A stretch of DNA of 64,000 nt from Metallyticus violacea (GCA_030762175.1 CM060831.1:67500001-67564000); one strand, 5' to 3'; shown: positions 43,765 to 55,194, counted from the stretch's first letter. Numbers and translations are program-made. Notes: generated by a model not told the origin, from the letters alone.

Positions 43765-44808
43765 CTATTGCAAGTTCTTCAATGGCAAGAAGACAAGTGA
43801 AGGTGATAAAAGTAAATATTGAGTATCGAAGGTAACGTTATGCATGGAAACAGATGAAACTAGAAATGAGAGTGTGGGAGGAAAAAAAAAATACGTAAGC
43901 TTTAAACCAGGTGGTACACGCGCTTTATGTAAAAATATAGCTGCCATTTCTCTATCTCTGAGTAAACTTTCAGAGCATTGTATAGGTAACGCATCAATGA
44001 GTGTTAGATTAAAAGCATCATCAAAATCCTTACAGTGAGATAAGGCATGTTGGGCAACCGGCAAGGGAGACTTGGTTTTAACAGAGCGTCTATGATTGTT
44101 CATGCGTAGCGAAACAACGGTAAAAGTTAAACCAATATAAAATGCTTTGCAAAGCTTACAAGATAACATATATACGATGTTCTTGGAAGAACAAGTAGCA
44201 AATGAAGAAATGTTAAAATCTCTGGATAAATTAGGGCTGTGGAATGAATGGCACGGCATAATTAGTGCACAGGTTTTACATTTAGGACGTTGGCAAGGAT
44301 ACGAGACAGCAAAGGGACGTGGTAAATTCGGAGGGGATAGGTTACGGCGAAATATACTTTTAAAATTAGGGGGTGTTCTGAAAGTAAGGCGGGGTACAAA
44401 TTTAGAAAAATCATTTAAAGATGGATGCATCAACAAGGTATCGTGACACTCTTTTAAAATAGGTCTGATGCTTTCAATTCCAGGCACGTAAGTAGTAACA
44501 AGGTTAATGAAGTTCTTGATAGAAGTTTTAGGTTTGCATTGGAAAGTTTTGTGCGCTGGGATTATACGGGATTTTAAAAGAGCGGAAGGATAATTTTGGT
44601 CTTGGAACTTTTGAACTAGGTTTTTAATATATTTGTCAAGAGAGGAAAAGGTTATTACAAAGAAGATGACCACGGATTGAAAGAGAAAAAGGAATATATC
44701 TTTTGATATGCAAGGGATGACAGTTATCAAAATGAAGATACAGTTGTAAATTGGTAGGCTTAATGTGCACAGACGTACGAAAAGAGCCATTGCATAAAGA
44801 AATATCAT
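43765..44808 (-). CDS. Penelope-like element, C-terminal part with GIY-YIG endonuclease
   Basis: Longest open frame of the window, 347 codons. Residues about 100-170 (YVPGIESIRPILKECHDTLL then PRLTFRTPPNFK) correspond to the region after the reverse transcriptase of Penelope-like elements. A Cys-rich motif CQRPKCKTCALI follows at about 172-183. The GIY-YIG endonuclease spans about 208-300: IVYMLSCKLCKAFYIG (VYML...FYIG pair), SLRMNNHRRS (conserved Arg/His helix), and LLRDREMAAIF with the catalytic Glu at about 287, then ARVPPGLKL, the usual ending. The RT core is missing, so the copy is 5' truncated; residues 1-50 are hydrophobic and may be RT thumb remnant or chance read-through. The frame is uninterrupted, suggesting a recent insertion. 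In this group the endonuclease nicks target DNA for retrotransposition. Confidence 0.8.
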   Translation of the reverse strand: MIFLYAMALFVRLCTLSLPIYNCIFILITVIPCISKDIFLFLFQSVVIFFVITFSSLDKYIKNLVQKFQDQNYPSALLKSRIIPAHKTFQCKPKTSIKNFINLVTTYVPGIESIRPILKECHDTLLMHPSLNDFSKFVPRLTFRTPPNFKSIFRRNLSPPNLPRPFAVSYPCQRPKCKTCALIMPCHSFHSPNLSRDFNISSFATCSSKNIVYMLSCKLCKAFYIGLTFTVVSLRMNNHRRSVKTKSPLPVAQHALSHCKDFDDAFNLTLIDALPIQCSESLLRDREMAAIFLHKARVPPGLKLTYFFFPPTLSFLVSSVSMHNVTFDTQYLLLSPSLVFLPLKNLQ

Positions 44809-44834
44809 ATCTAGGAACGTAGCAGCATTGGGTA

Positions 44835-44837
<3 letters not shown>

Positions 44838-44911
<74 letters not shown>
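44838..44911. repeat. (TA)n(GA)n(G)n compound microsatellite
   Basis: About 16 TA units, 16 GA units, and a run of nine G. It lies immediately upstream of the truncated Penelope-like copy, possibly marking its insertion point. Confidence 0.95.
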
Positions 44912-44914
44912 ACC

Positions 44915-45895
44915 GCTGGGAGATGGCTAGTTATAGGAATATGTTGATAACATTCAACTGTTCACTATTAATATTCTGCTTTTGTTAACGCAAAGAGATG
45001 GGCCGACTTTTTAGTATTTGAATAGATGATGATGCACATGCAGTGCGTAATGTTTTACTTGGCAGTAAAGCCCTCTTCTCGCACTAGTAGGCCACCCCCA
45101 GCAATACACAATTTACATGATATTTTGAATATCTAAATATTCTTATTTACAGTCTACAGATCAACCTTAGCTACTCTTGATAGATTTTAAAAATATTTTT
45201 ACATACACTACTCTTTAAAGTACTTCTATATTTTCTTATTTACTATACACATGTATATTAAAGCTGTTTTATCATTTTTTTTTTTTTTTACAAAATTTAA
45301 AGATATAAACAAAAAAAATATTTTTTCAACATTGCCTTTTTATAAGGAATCATTACACAACAATAATGACTGTAACAATATATTACAGTCGCAAAAGTAT
45401 ATAAAATGTTAATATTAATGCAAATTAAATATGACGTACTTTTACTCATAAACTTTAATTCCTGAATAAGAGGGATGATGTTGCATTTCACTTATAAGTC
45501 GTGGTATACAAGGCTTTGCATTCTGATCCTGTTTTTTAAACTGTTTCTATGCTTGTTTTTCAGATAAATGAGTGCAGAAAACTTATTTCAAATACCTAAG
45601 TTTTTACGAAAATTGTCAATACTTTCACGGCCTTCTTTGATAGTCTGGGGGAAAATCTGGGGCTCTCATGCCTTCATGGAAGAAGATATATAATATAACA
45701 GAGAGGCAGGCGAACCACAGCCTACGCAATTCGCTGCCGAAAGATACATGCTGTTGCCAAGGAAACTATGATGGTACTTATGAGTGTTCAGTCTGGTCCA
45801 CTTTTACGGATTATGTATTTGAAAGTTCCCTTCCGAACAATCACCTTTCAGGTCCTGTTGTCTGGAATTACGGTGGGGAGCCGAGCATCAGCAAA
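44915..45895. other. no recognised gene; one unexplained frame at 45668
   Basis: Mostly AT-rich. The frame from 45668 is less AT-rich and gives a peptide rich in Cys, Tyr, Trp and Ser (CCCQGNYDGTYECSVW) for about 80 codons before running into the microsatellite. I do not recognise it. It could be a fragment of an older gene or element. Confidence 0.3.
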
Positions 45896-45902
45896 AAGGA
45901 AG

Positions 45903-45908
<6 letters not shown>

Positions 45909-45954
<46 letters not shown>

Positions 45955-46232
45955 AATGGTGTTTAACGCCCGATTTTACTGCTGAGCCACCACAGGCGGT
46001 GGACACTGGTGATACATGAGATGAAATGATATATTGGGGAAGGCTTTTCTTTTTTAAGGAAGGAAACGTTCCAGGCCTAAGTTTAGGGTACCTCTCCAGC
46101 ATTTGCCAGTTATGAGGATTGAGGAAAACCTGGAAAAAGCCTCAGACAGAGAGAACGGTCTTGGCGGGATTCGAACCCCAGACCTCCCGCTCACGAGTCC
46201 GCGCCTTAACGACCTCGGTCACCCGTGGCGGT
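45909..46232 (-). mobile_element. SINE2, full length, (TA)n tail, target-site duplication
   Basis: Minus-oriented. The right end carries the tRNA-like head: complement of GGGATTCGAACCCCAGACC is box B, and GGTCACCCGTGGCGG holds the 5' end. The body reads GGAAACGTTCCAGGCCTAAG and TTTAGGGTACCTCTCCAGC. The 3' side, at the left, ends in TTTAACGCCCGATTTTACTG next to a 46-base (TA) run (45906-45951). A 9-base repeat AAGATTTTA flanks it (45900-45908, 46233-46241). The tail appears to have expanded into the microsatellite. Confidence 0.9.
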
Positions 46233-46239
46233 AAGATTT

Positions 46240-47960
46240 TAGATTGTACATTAATTAATTGTAAAAGTAAAGATGTTTAAAAAGTGCGTTGATTGAATAT
46301 AGGTACTCGTTATAAGTTATACATAAAAATATTCGCCGTGGTGGTTTTCCGTACCTGTTTTGTTTCTTGAAGTTTTTTTTTTGTTTTATTTTTTTGTTAT
46401 AACAATAGTACTGTAGTTTTAACATTTGTAGAATTTAAATTGTAATTTAAAATGCATTTGTAAATGTAAAAGAGGAATAAATAAATATTAATCTGGATTA
46501 ATATGTCCTGATATAGAATCAGATTATCAGGATGTAAGCATTGCAAAATAAAATAAAAAAATAAATAAAAAGGTTACCTTTCATTTGATTCTAATTTGCT
46601 TTACCTCAATAAATATACATCTAAATGTTGTATCATTCGTTAGTTTTAGTTTTAATTGGGGAAATTTTTGGGAATATGCTTATTAAGTCTCTATTTTAAG
46701 GAGTTTGTCAAAAAAATTAGTAAAACGACGCCATATTTCATCAAAACATTTATCTATGTGGTTGTAGTATAAAGTATAATAAAATTTAAAATGTATGATG
46801 GAAATCACTGTTCTAATCGGTTTCACAAATAGAGTTGCTCATACATTAAACACGCATTATCACGAATTATTCAGAAATACTATCTGTACGATGAAAAGAC
46901 TGCTATATATTCAATGTGGCTTTCTTTCAGTCAATTAAAAGCTTTAAATTTTGTTTAAATGCTATGTTTATGAAAGCTATTAATTATCTTTCCAAAGTCA
47001 ATTTCTGTTCACATACTGGAAAATAAATATAACGTTAACAAGTCTGGGCAAAAACCATCAAGCTATAAATGTTTTAGCTGCTAATCAGAGATTCTACTGT
47101 CATCAAACTACTTGTTGTGTGCAACACTTCCCATCAATTCTCCGTTCACTTAAACAATGCTATAAGAAAGCGAGAGTAACACTGCACATTAATTGGATTA
47201 AAATGCAGGTTTTTGTCGGCATTGCTGTCTTCATTGACCTTGGCGCACTGCGTGTATGCCACGTTTATCCATTGCTATTGATTTTTGGGACGTGGCGGAC
47301 CAACATTTTGGTCATTTTTTTTCATCTTTTATCGCCCTTCGCCACTAACGAAAATAAAAGCATCTGTGCTAACTCCCTGCTGCAATGTTCCCACCAAGAG
47401 AGAACTTGCTGACAACACAGACTGTGATGAAACGAGAAATGATGTAGTTGCGGTAAATTTGGCGATCACAGAATTTAGTAAACATAAATGGTGTTAACAA
47501 TGGAGACAATGTCACAACAAAAATTGGTTGAATTGTGGAATTGTAAAGGAACTTTAGTAAGTCATCAGTTAAGCAAGGAACTTGCAAATTCAATATTGTA
47601 GTGCTCCAAGGGATCCTTAAACTAATGAGACCTTGTCAGATCGTGGATGCCATGGGTATCTTCCTAGTAAAGGAAAAATCCCCATGGTATATCCAGAAAT
47701 GGAACCCGTGACCACAAGAGAGCTAAGAACGATGGAACTGGTCCCTTCATGGGTATATAGGAAACAGAAGAACTTCATGAATAGAGTTAACCAGCTCAAG
47801 ACGCATGGAGAATGCAGTCACTCGAAGACCAAGGTTTTTGGAGCATGGTATGGTTTTTATAATTTTATATGTGTCGGTTTATTTTTAGATCATTTTAGGA
47901 CTGTTATTTCCCCAGCTATTGCTGATGTATTTTAATCAGTCTTTTGTCTTATATATACAT
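46240..47960. other. AT-rich DNA without recognisable gene
   Basis: Open frames at 47119-47497 and 47617-47935 overlap in several frames and match nothing I know. 47620-47830 is less AT-rich than its surroundings. Confidence 0.4.
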
Positions 47961-47964
47961 AAAA

Positions 47965-48073
47965 TGTTTAAAGGGCGCAAAAATTCATACTATTCCAACA
48001 TGGAAATAGCCTATCCTATATAGGCTGTTTATTTCCATATTGGAATAGTATGAATTTTTGCGCCCTTTAAACA
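47965..48073. repeat. near-perfect inverted repeat, 44-bp arms, 21-bp loop
   Basis: Left arm 47965-48008 (TGTTTAAAGGGCGCAAAAAT...) and right arm 48030-48073 are complementary with one mismatch. The loop itself holds a smaller palindrome GCCTAT..ATAGGC. As RNA or single-stranded DNA it would form a long hairpin. A diverged partial relative of the right arm occurs at 48208-48250. Possible origins: a tiny fold-back element or a snap-back replication event. Confidence 0.95.
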
Positions 48074-48347
48074 ATAATCATCGAGTTTATTTTTTTTTAC
48101 CAGTCTTTTGTTTATAGTTCACATTTTTGTCCTTGTTACTTATTATTGACTTTTTTATTAATATGTCCCTTGTTCACAGAATTTTAGTGTAGATATGATA
48201 TTGGTTATTTATTTTCATATTGGTATAGCTTTAGTGTGTTTTGACGCTAATGGTCTTCGCAGTTTTGAGCCCATTAAACAAGCACCATCAGTTCGCGGAG
48301 ATCATAGCTGTATGCACTAATAAGTTGAAAAACATACACTCATAAAC

Positions 48348-48440
48348 CAACAAAATATTGCAAAGTTACATTTTATCGCGAGAAATCATGCCTGTAAAAA
48401 TTGACGATCATTCTTTATTCATCAGCCAATGTATTTTGAT
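48348..48440. repeat. dispersed repeat, second copy of 342-445
   Basis: Same orientation as the first copy; shares the CGCGAGAAAT block and TTCTTTATT. Lies about 330 bases before a mariner relic. Confidence 0.4.
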
Positions 48441-48764
48441 TGACGTAACGTAAAAATACTCTTTTGTTGCTTATTTACATAGAACTTGCACTGACATACA
48501 ATTCGCCATTCGTCACGCCCAGACTGTTATATGAAGGCTATTTTTTTCAACCTCCGGTCGCTCTGCTACGTGACCAGACAAGTATAAGGAGGCAAATGCG
48601 CTAGTATCGCACCATAACGTCCGCCAAGGCCAAGTTCAATACATCAGTTAGAGCTCAGCTATTCAACTTGGCCGGCAGATTGATTCTCCCGTCAACTGCG
48701 AGTTGCGAAGCGTCATTCGTTTTCCACAGACAGAAGCAAATAGTACAGCAGAAATTCAATGCAA

Positions 48765-49065
48765 AATGTTAATGGTGTAAACTGTATGAGTGAGGGTGTT
48801 GAGCTTGAATGGTGTAGAACATTTAAAGAAGGCCGAACTGATGAAGGACAAGGACGCAGGTCTGTCGCTAATGCAGACCTTGCTCAAAGTAGATCAAGTG
48901 GTTCGAGAGAGACGGAGGTTTGCCATCAGTGAGTTCGGCAGGATTTCCGGACACTCCAGCTCTGTACACGAATGTTACAGAACCCTAGGCTATCGAAAAC
49001 TTGTGCACGCTGGGTTCCCAAAAAGAGCTGTCTCCATATGCTAGCGGCAACCTTTATGAAGAGGG
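48765..49065 (+). pseudogene. mariner-type transposase, N-terminal relic
   Basis: Frame one: GVELEWCRTFKEGRTDEGQG ('vf.WckrFkeGRtdv.d..'). Shifting frame: VDQVVRERRRFAISEFGRIS, GHSSSVHECYRTLGYRKL ('v..li.edRRltI.EIae.lgIS.gSvh.Ii...LgyrKv'). Another shift: TCARWVPKKS ('caRWVPk.Lt'). Three frames are needed, so it is inactive. The catalytic domain is not recognised downstream to 49350. Confidence 0.75.
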
Positions 49066-49069
49066 TATT

Positions 49070-50075
49070 GGAAAGGTCGTCTATCGATACGGCAAATGTC
49101 TTAATATGTGACTCTTGGTAATTAAACCATTTTGTGACTCACATTTGTCTTTTTGTTATACGCCATCGGGGGTTGAAAAAAAAATAGTCCTCGTAGAAAG
49201 TTAACCTTAATCCGTCTATTTATTGCCTAGTCGCAGAACGATGTGATATAACTGGCATCATTAGGGCGCTAAACATATCGTTTACTGAAGGTATTGGATA
49301 GCCCTGCTCTAGCACTTATCTTGTCTAGTCACTCTTGTTGATAATGAAAGGCTTTGACAAACTCGTTCCATGTTTACACAAATGACAAATGCCTTTCTGC
49401 ACACGGTTTTGCTCTATCTTGAATCACTTAATGAGGTTCAGTATATGGCGAAACTTCAGCGCGGAAATGATGCGCCGATAAGTTTCCTAATATTGACATG
49501 AATATTTCAGTACAGCGCTTTGCACTTCCTCAGCAAAAATAAACCACGACTAATTTCTGGACAGCTTATGTTAAAACTGTTTGCAAAAGTGAGAAATAGA
49601 TACCTTACTCGCAAATCTAAAAATAATAATTGGTCAACTATCGAACTGAAGAAATGAGATAAAAACATCGCTCGTGTTCACTTCTGATCAAAATGAGATT
49701 GCTCCGCTAAGTGCCTTAAAATGCATGTAAGAATGAAAAACTAACCATTCTTGTGCAAAACGAGAGGGTAAGATTAAACAGTCATTAACGATCATCAAGA
49801 AATGGTTTACAAAGCATCGTCAGAACGTTCTTTTATAAAGACTCCTCACACTATGAAGGAAGAACTGAAGAGAATGGTTACAAAGTGCAAGATCACTACA
49901 AACACATGGAGTTTCTGTATGCGGTTCAACATGAGCACCTTCGGATCAATTAAAAATGGGTAACTAACATAAAATCTGGCAAATACTTGAAAGTTATATT
50001 ATGATGAACTGAAAATAAACTCGCTCTTGGCCCCTGAAGTTTTAACTGTGGACATAATTCAATCACATTTTATAT
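49070..50075. other. no recognisable gene
   Basis: May contain the decayed remainder of the mariner at its left end. Otherwise nothing seen. Confidence 0.35.
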
Positions 50076-50081
50076 TTTTTT

Positions 50082-50313
50082 TATTTGGATTATTTAGCAT
50101 CTCAAGTAATCGGCGTTCAATTCAATTCAGGGCGTTAAATAGCCGATAAATTTTCCTCAGAGGCCGTTTCTTTCAGGCTTGAGATTCTTTAACGCTACAC
50201 GCGTACGGGACAAATATGGTTAGTTGGTTACCCATTCATATAAACAATAATAACAATCCTAATATAAAACAGGAATTTATTTAAATCCGACACTAGACCA
50301 CCAGGATCGACCT
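50082..50313 (-). mobile_element. SINE1, rearranged copy
   Basis: Minus-oriented 3' part is recognisable: TTAGCATCTCAAGTAATCGG, CAATTCAATTCAGGGCG, GCCGATAAATTTTCCTCAG and TTTCAGGCTTGAGATTCTTT. The head survives only as GACCACCAGGATCGACC at the right end. About 80 bases between are unrelated AT-rich sequence, so an internal replacement or insertion occurred. Confidence 0.75.
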
Positions 50314-50319
50314 TGCTAA

Positions 50320-52075
50320 ATGCCCATTTTTTCCCCATGGGGATAAATAAAACTAGTTACATGTTTTCAAGTTATATAAAATAAATGAAAATTGTATTTG
50401 GTCTAAAACACTATTTTTCCCATTACGGCCTAGTCTAAGGCTTCAGGGCCTAAAAACATGAGAAAAATAAAATAACATTGATTTAAGAAATGTTAAACAA
50501 CAAAGAACAAATTGTTCAACGCTTTTAAAAGGGAACACAAACTATTAAGATACAGTAAAACATTCTATATTTCGAGCCGAAGCCTTTTTTTTTAATCTTG
50601 AATATTTTCTCGGCGGTCTCCCTAACTAGGGCTTCGGATCGAAGTATAGATGTATAATGTGTTTTACTAATTTGTTTCCTTTTAAGAATGTTGAAATTGT
50701 GATTTTAATTTTTTTCATACAAATGTTTTGAATATCAAACGGATTTGATTCTGTTCAAGGACCTTGTAATACTTTGGCTATAAAAATAAGAAAAATTCCT
50801 AGAAAATTTAACATTTGAGCATGTAATAGGAAAATCAAATAGCAGTGTCTTTGTGAGACCTTGCCAAAATTCAAGATATTCAAACGTAGGGCAAACTTAA
50901 CTAACATCCTAATATTTTCTTTAGCTTCTATTAAACAGTTATCACAGCGAAACCTTTAGTTCTGAAGAAACCATAGGCTGTATATGTCTAATATATTGGG
51001 AAGCTTTTTTTTTAATTATGCTTTTTTATAATTATTGGGGTGCATTATTTTAATTGGTTCTCTCGTGAAGACACGAGTTCTATTTTTATTACCAAAAGTC
51101 ACTTATGCTGTACTCTTTCATACAGTTGTTAATGGTAAGTAGACATTGGCTGAAGAATAACATTAATTATTATGAAAGCTATGTAATGTACCGAACGCCT
51201 TTTCTCAAGCTTCTTTGACCTTCATATTACCATTTTAACCCCTTGCGCTTCGCTCTCCGGTGGGAAGGCGTAGGGGGGAAAAAATCAAACATTTGCGGCT
51301 TTAAATACCTCTGGATGTATTTACAGTGTGTAAGGAATCAATGCAGAAAATACAAACAAAAGAGGGGAAAACCTATTAACAGAATTACATGTGGCACACA
51401 ACGGAATAACATAATCCTCAGGGAACAAGTGGGGGGACTAATATCGGAGTTTTGAAGAAGACAATCAAAGTGAAATATACCTCGCGTGCGTTAGGTATAT
51501 TCAGTGGTTACAAGAAAAGTGCCAGGGACTCTCAAAATACCGAAAAAATTCCAAGTGTTTGGGTCACAATTACGAATCCGATTGAGAAAACAAACTTTAC
51601 TACGATTTATCTCAAATTTATTAATTTAGCTACTATTATAAAATCACAAAATGAAACGTACTATTTTAGAGAGCTATATTGTGTTCTATTTGTAATCTTG
51701 ATATTAGTCACTAGGCATATGTTAACGAAATTGCTCTGAAATGTATTTTTGAACAATAATTAAGCCTAGAATAAAAACAATTCATTTGCAATATATTTAA
51801 TATCACGAATCAGCCCATTTTGCCCTACGTTCAGTCCGTTTTGCCCTACAACAGGATGTTTCACTCGCTGCCAGTCCCTGATTTTCCTTTATAAGTTTAA
51901 CTAATGGCCACAATTCAGTGACATTTGACACCGATATACTTTAGTATGCAAGAAACAGGACTGCCTGCACACGCATCTCCAGTTACGAAAGATATTCACA
52001 ATCAAACTGGGAGTCACAGCCTCATTTTACAACCGGTTAATTTAAAATTAATTTTTAGTCCATAGTTCGTCCCGA
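50320..52075. other. AT-rich DNA, no recognised gene
   Basis: Open frames at 51243-51455 and 51452-51739 overlap by four bases but show no family resemblance. Confidence 0.35.
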
Positions 52076-52079
52076 TACT

Positions 52080-52550
52080 ATCTATTTCAGCATTTTCCAC
52101 AGAAAGAAATCTGGTGGAGTAAGGTTAGAGAACCTGGGTGAATAAAGTCCTTTAGAAATGGCAAGCTTTGGAAACAGTTTCAGCCTTGATGAAATTGAAA
52201 TTATGCCAAGTGCCACCACCCTGCTGTAAACAGTTGGTAAGAAGTCTGACGTTTGTTAATTCACACACTTAAGGAAGATTTGTATGTAGATTGCAGTATC
52301 AGCGTTATAAAAAAAAATCAGACACGTGGCGGCGGCGTCGACACAGAATACTATAAGCATTAATTGTTTCATCTTGACTAATGCACGGATGAGAATTCCC
52401 ACTAACCCAATACGGGTATTCTGGAAATTGACATTCCCACTTAGGTGGAATCTGCCTCTTCGGAGAACCACGTGCGGCCCAGTATTCCCGGAAACTAAAT
52501 TGAGCCTCTTCTGTTCGCCGGAAGGTTTTAGTTCAATTCAACACGCGACA
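52080..52550 (-). pseudogene. DDE transposase relic (C-terminal half)
   Basis: Minus strand in order: GRFHLSGNVNFQNTR near 52425-52470 ('WFHLSGYVNsQN.R'), then in a second frame YWVSGNSHPCISQDETINAY and SILCRRRRHVSDFF near 52310-52420 ('yWs.eNPH......l...kv.vWCavsrrRi.GP.FF'), LQQ near 52225 (start of 'fQQDgA.aH'), and SKGLYSPRFSNLTPPDFFLW near 52100-52155 ('SrgLWPPRSPDLTPPDFFLWG'). The last block carries the third acidic residue (PPD). Tc1/mariner-superfamily transposase with stops and shifts; its N-terminus is not recognised. Confidence 0.75.
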
Positions 52551-52559
52551 TTTATAGAA

Positions 52560-54160
52560 AGGACTTCTGTGGGGAGGCCTGCAATCTGTTTTTCAGCATC
52601 CATATCGTAGTTTCTGATATATTTATTCAAGGGTTGCCCAGTTTCTTCAGCAGACAACGAACAGAGAACCTTGAAGTCTCCGAACCCCAAACTGCGCAAT
52701 AAACTGTCTTCGGCATACCATGATAGACGCAGCTTTTTAGTACATGCGGAGCGCTGTTTCAGAGTGTACAGTTTCATATTTTATTATACTATAACACGAA
52801 GACTAAGCGACTGTTGATGATCCCGCAACAACAGCACAATCACATGCCTCACATTACTCTGCCTTCAAACGGACTAGAACGTAGCGCCATCATTCTCATG
52901 TCCTTCCGTAACCATGCTTGCACGTTAATTTTCACACAATTATGTTAATTAGTTTGAAATTTAAAAAGGAAAATGTTGAAAATTGAGTTAAACATGCAAA
53001 CGTGTTTTATTATCATACGTTGCAATAAAAATTTACTTTTTTTATGAATTGTGTGATATTTTCGAAACAAAATTGGTTATGAAACCATAAAAAAGGGAGA
53101 TTTACAGAATTTATTACTTCAAAACATAAAAGAGCTGTGCAATGTTATTTAATATCCCCCCTCCTCTCCCTTCTTGCTTCTGCAATTTCTACTTTATCTC
53201 TAAACTGCATTTGTCTCTCCAAAACGTACATATACGAGTACATGGTTGATGTAACAAGGCACTTTTACTGCAAACGGACATAAAACAATGCATACTTAAG
53301 TGATATGTTACAGTGCAGAACGGCTGTAGGCTCTAGAGAGAGAGAAGGCACAATGCGATGAAAACAATGTCATTTAGAACTTAAGTATCATCGTAAATCC
53401 ATCTAAACGGAATTGAATAGGAAGGACGACACAAGAACACATGCCAGACATCTGTACAGTTAACGAGGCTACCAAATATTTTCGGTTAGACGAAAGTGAA
53501 AAACAGCCAGCTTCCCACAGGATTACAACATTGATTTAAATGCTAATATTTATCTTCGTTAAGAGTTTTTGTGACTCTTTTTAGTAAGCAAGGGTTTCGG
53601 CTCGTACAGGAATTTTCGGTTATAATTTGTACACAGATCTACCTCACAATAAAATCAATTTGGCTGATATAGGCCAATACACTTCTTAAAAAAATGTGCA
53701 TGTGAACCGTCTTTAAAATGTGGTGTGAAGCAATAGGCACGACCGACAGTTGAATCATTTTATGAATCAGGTTCAATAGATGAGAAATAAAAAAAACGTC
53801 TAAATTAAATTTTTGAAAATCAGGGACTTGTACAGGATACATATAGGCGGCTGACTGCCAGAAATACTGAAACATTGGAGCCGAGAGCTGGTAATGAATA
53901 ACAGAATGTATGTTCATTATACACACTCAAATTTCCCACTTTAAGTTGGGGATTATTAACCAAAGTAGTGATATAACTGCTTAACTTTAATATATTTTCT
54001 ATTGATTTGGATATATTGCAGTTTATAGTTGATCCCCGTGTATATTTTGAAGTGTTACACAAATGGTTGCTTTTATGGCCCGTGTGTGGCGTTCTCAAAA
54101 ATTCCTGCTCGTGCCGAAATCCTTCCCATGTAAGAAAACACGCCTATCAATTCGCCCTCT
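52560..54160. other. no recognised gene
   Basis: A 79-codon minus frame (52538-52777) just upstream of the transposase relic could be its N-terminus, but no helix-turn-helix is evident. The remainder is AT-rich. Confidence 0.35.
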
Positions 54161-54230
54161 TTGATGATAGAATTGATTAGTCCAGCACTTCTCAAATTGC
54201 GAGGATTTCCCAGAGGACCAACCAAGCGTT

Positions 54231-54575
54231 CTTCTTCTCATTTGGCACTACAGCCCGGAGTGAACCTTGGCTTGTCGCGGAGACCTCTGCTTCTCTATTT
54301 CCGTCTTACGACTTCATTCATAGAGGGCTGTATTGCAGGGGGGCACGTGATCAACATGCCGGTACCCTGCAGGTCGCCTATCATGCGCCTTTCGTGATCG
54401 AGGAACGCCAGCTCTCGATCAGGCAGCTTTCCAATTGTCCTCACAAGGCTGGGTGGACCCCGTTGCAGACCTTCTTAACTTAGAAAAATTCCTAAGCAGG
54501 TACCGGAATCGAACCTGAGCCTCCCGGCCAGCAGTTGGCAACGCTAGCCACTAGACCTAGAAAGTGGGCCCCTCG
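54231..54575 (-). mobile_element. SINE3, tRNA-derived, third SINE family
   Basis: Minus-oriented and markedly GC-richer than its flanks. The tRNA-like head is at the right: on the minus strand GGTCTAGTGGCTAGCGTTGC (box A) then GGCTCAGGTTCGATTCCGG (box B), which resembles a tRNA-Glu-like promoter. A body of about 250 bases follows, and the 3' end reads GCCAAATGAGAAGAAGAA. A 7-base repeat AAGCGTT flanks it (54224-54230, 54576-54582). Only one copy is in the window. Confidence 0.85.
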
Positions 54576-54734
54576 AAGCGTTAGCGTACTATTAACAGCA
54601 TTTACTCTTGAAAGTATAGATACAAACAATTACGAAATCATGAAATATGATATACATTTACATGAGTATGTATTAAGGTAAAGTATATGAAATTCCAGAG
54701 GGAACTTTCCAAAAGGTAAACTGAAAACATGGAC

Positions 54735-55180
54735 CAGGCAGAACACTCCGTCATCGTTTCCCTGGCAAAAGCACGCAATTTTTCCGAATTATCAAAGAAG
54801 GTAATGAACGTACTGATGCATTTCGTTAAGACTTACTTGTGTGAAAAAATTATTCTCCGCATTTTCTTAGAAAAGCAATTGTAGAAAACCATTTAGAAAA
54901 CGTAAAATAATAACCAAGAATACAAAATGCTTCTATTAAGCCCAGTATATCACAGTTTTTAAGTGAAATGTATGTGAAGAATTAAAATTTAACGAGCCAT
55001 CATATATTTTTTAGTTGGTTCCTTAATAATGCTTTATTTGTTTATATAACTTAAATATAATGTTACTGTTGGAAGTATTACTAATGAGTAAGGATAAACA
55101 ACAATAAAAAAGGAAAATTTAGAAATTTGTTATTTATATTGTTAGATTTTGTAAACCAGTGATGAATACTGGCGATGACG
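54735..55180. repeat. unknown dispersed repeat, copy 2 (copy 1 at 40420)
   Basis: See the shared words GAACACTC, TATCAAAGAAGG.AATGAA, GTGTGAAAAA, CCATTTAGAAAA and GTAAACCAGTGATGAATA. Diverged by substitutions and indels. It is followed at 55180 by an alternating CG run. Confidence 0.6.
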
Positions 55181-55193
55181 CGCGCGCGCGTGT
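55179..55193. repeat. alternating (CG)n tract
   Basis: ACGCGCGCGCGCGTG in AT-rich DNA. Such alternating purine-pyrimidine runs can adopt Z-form DNA; CpG density suggests local lack of methylation-driven decay. Confidence 0.85.
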
Positions 55194-55194
55194 C

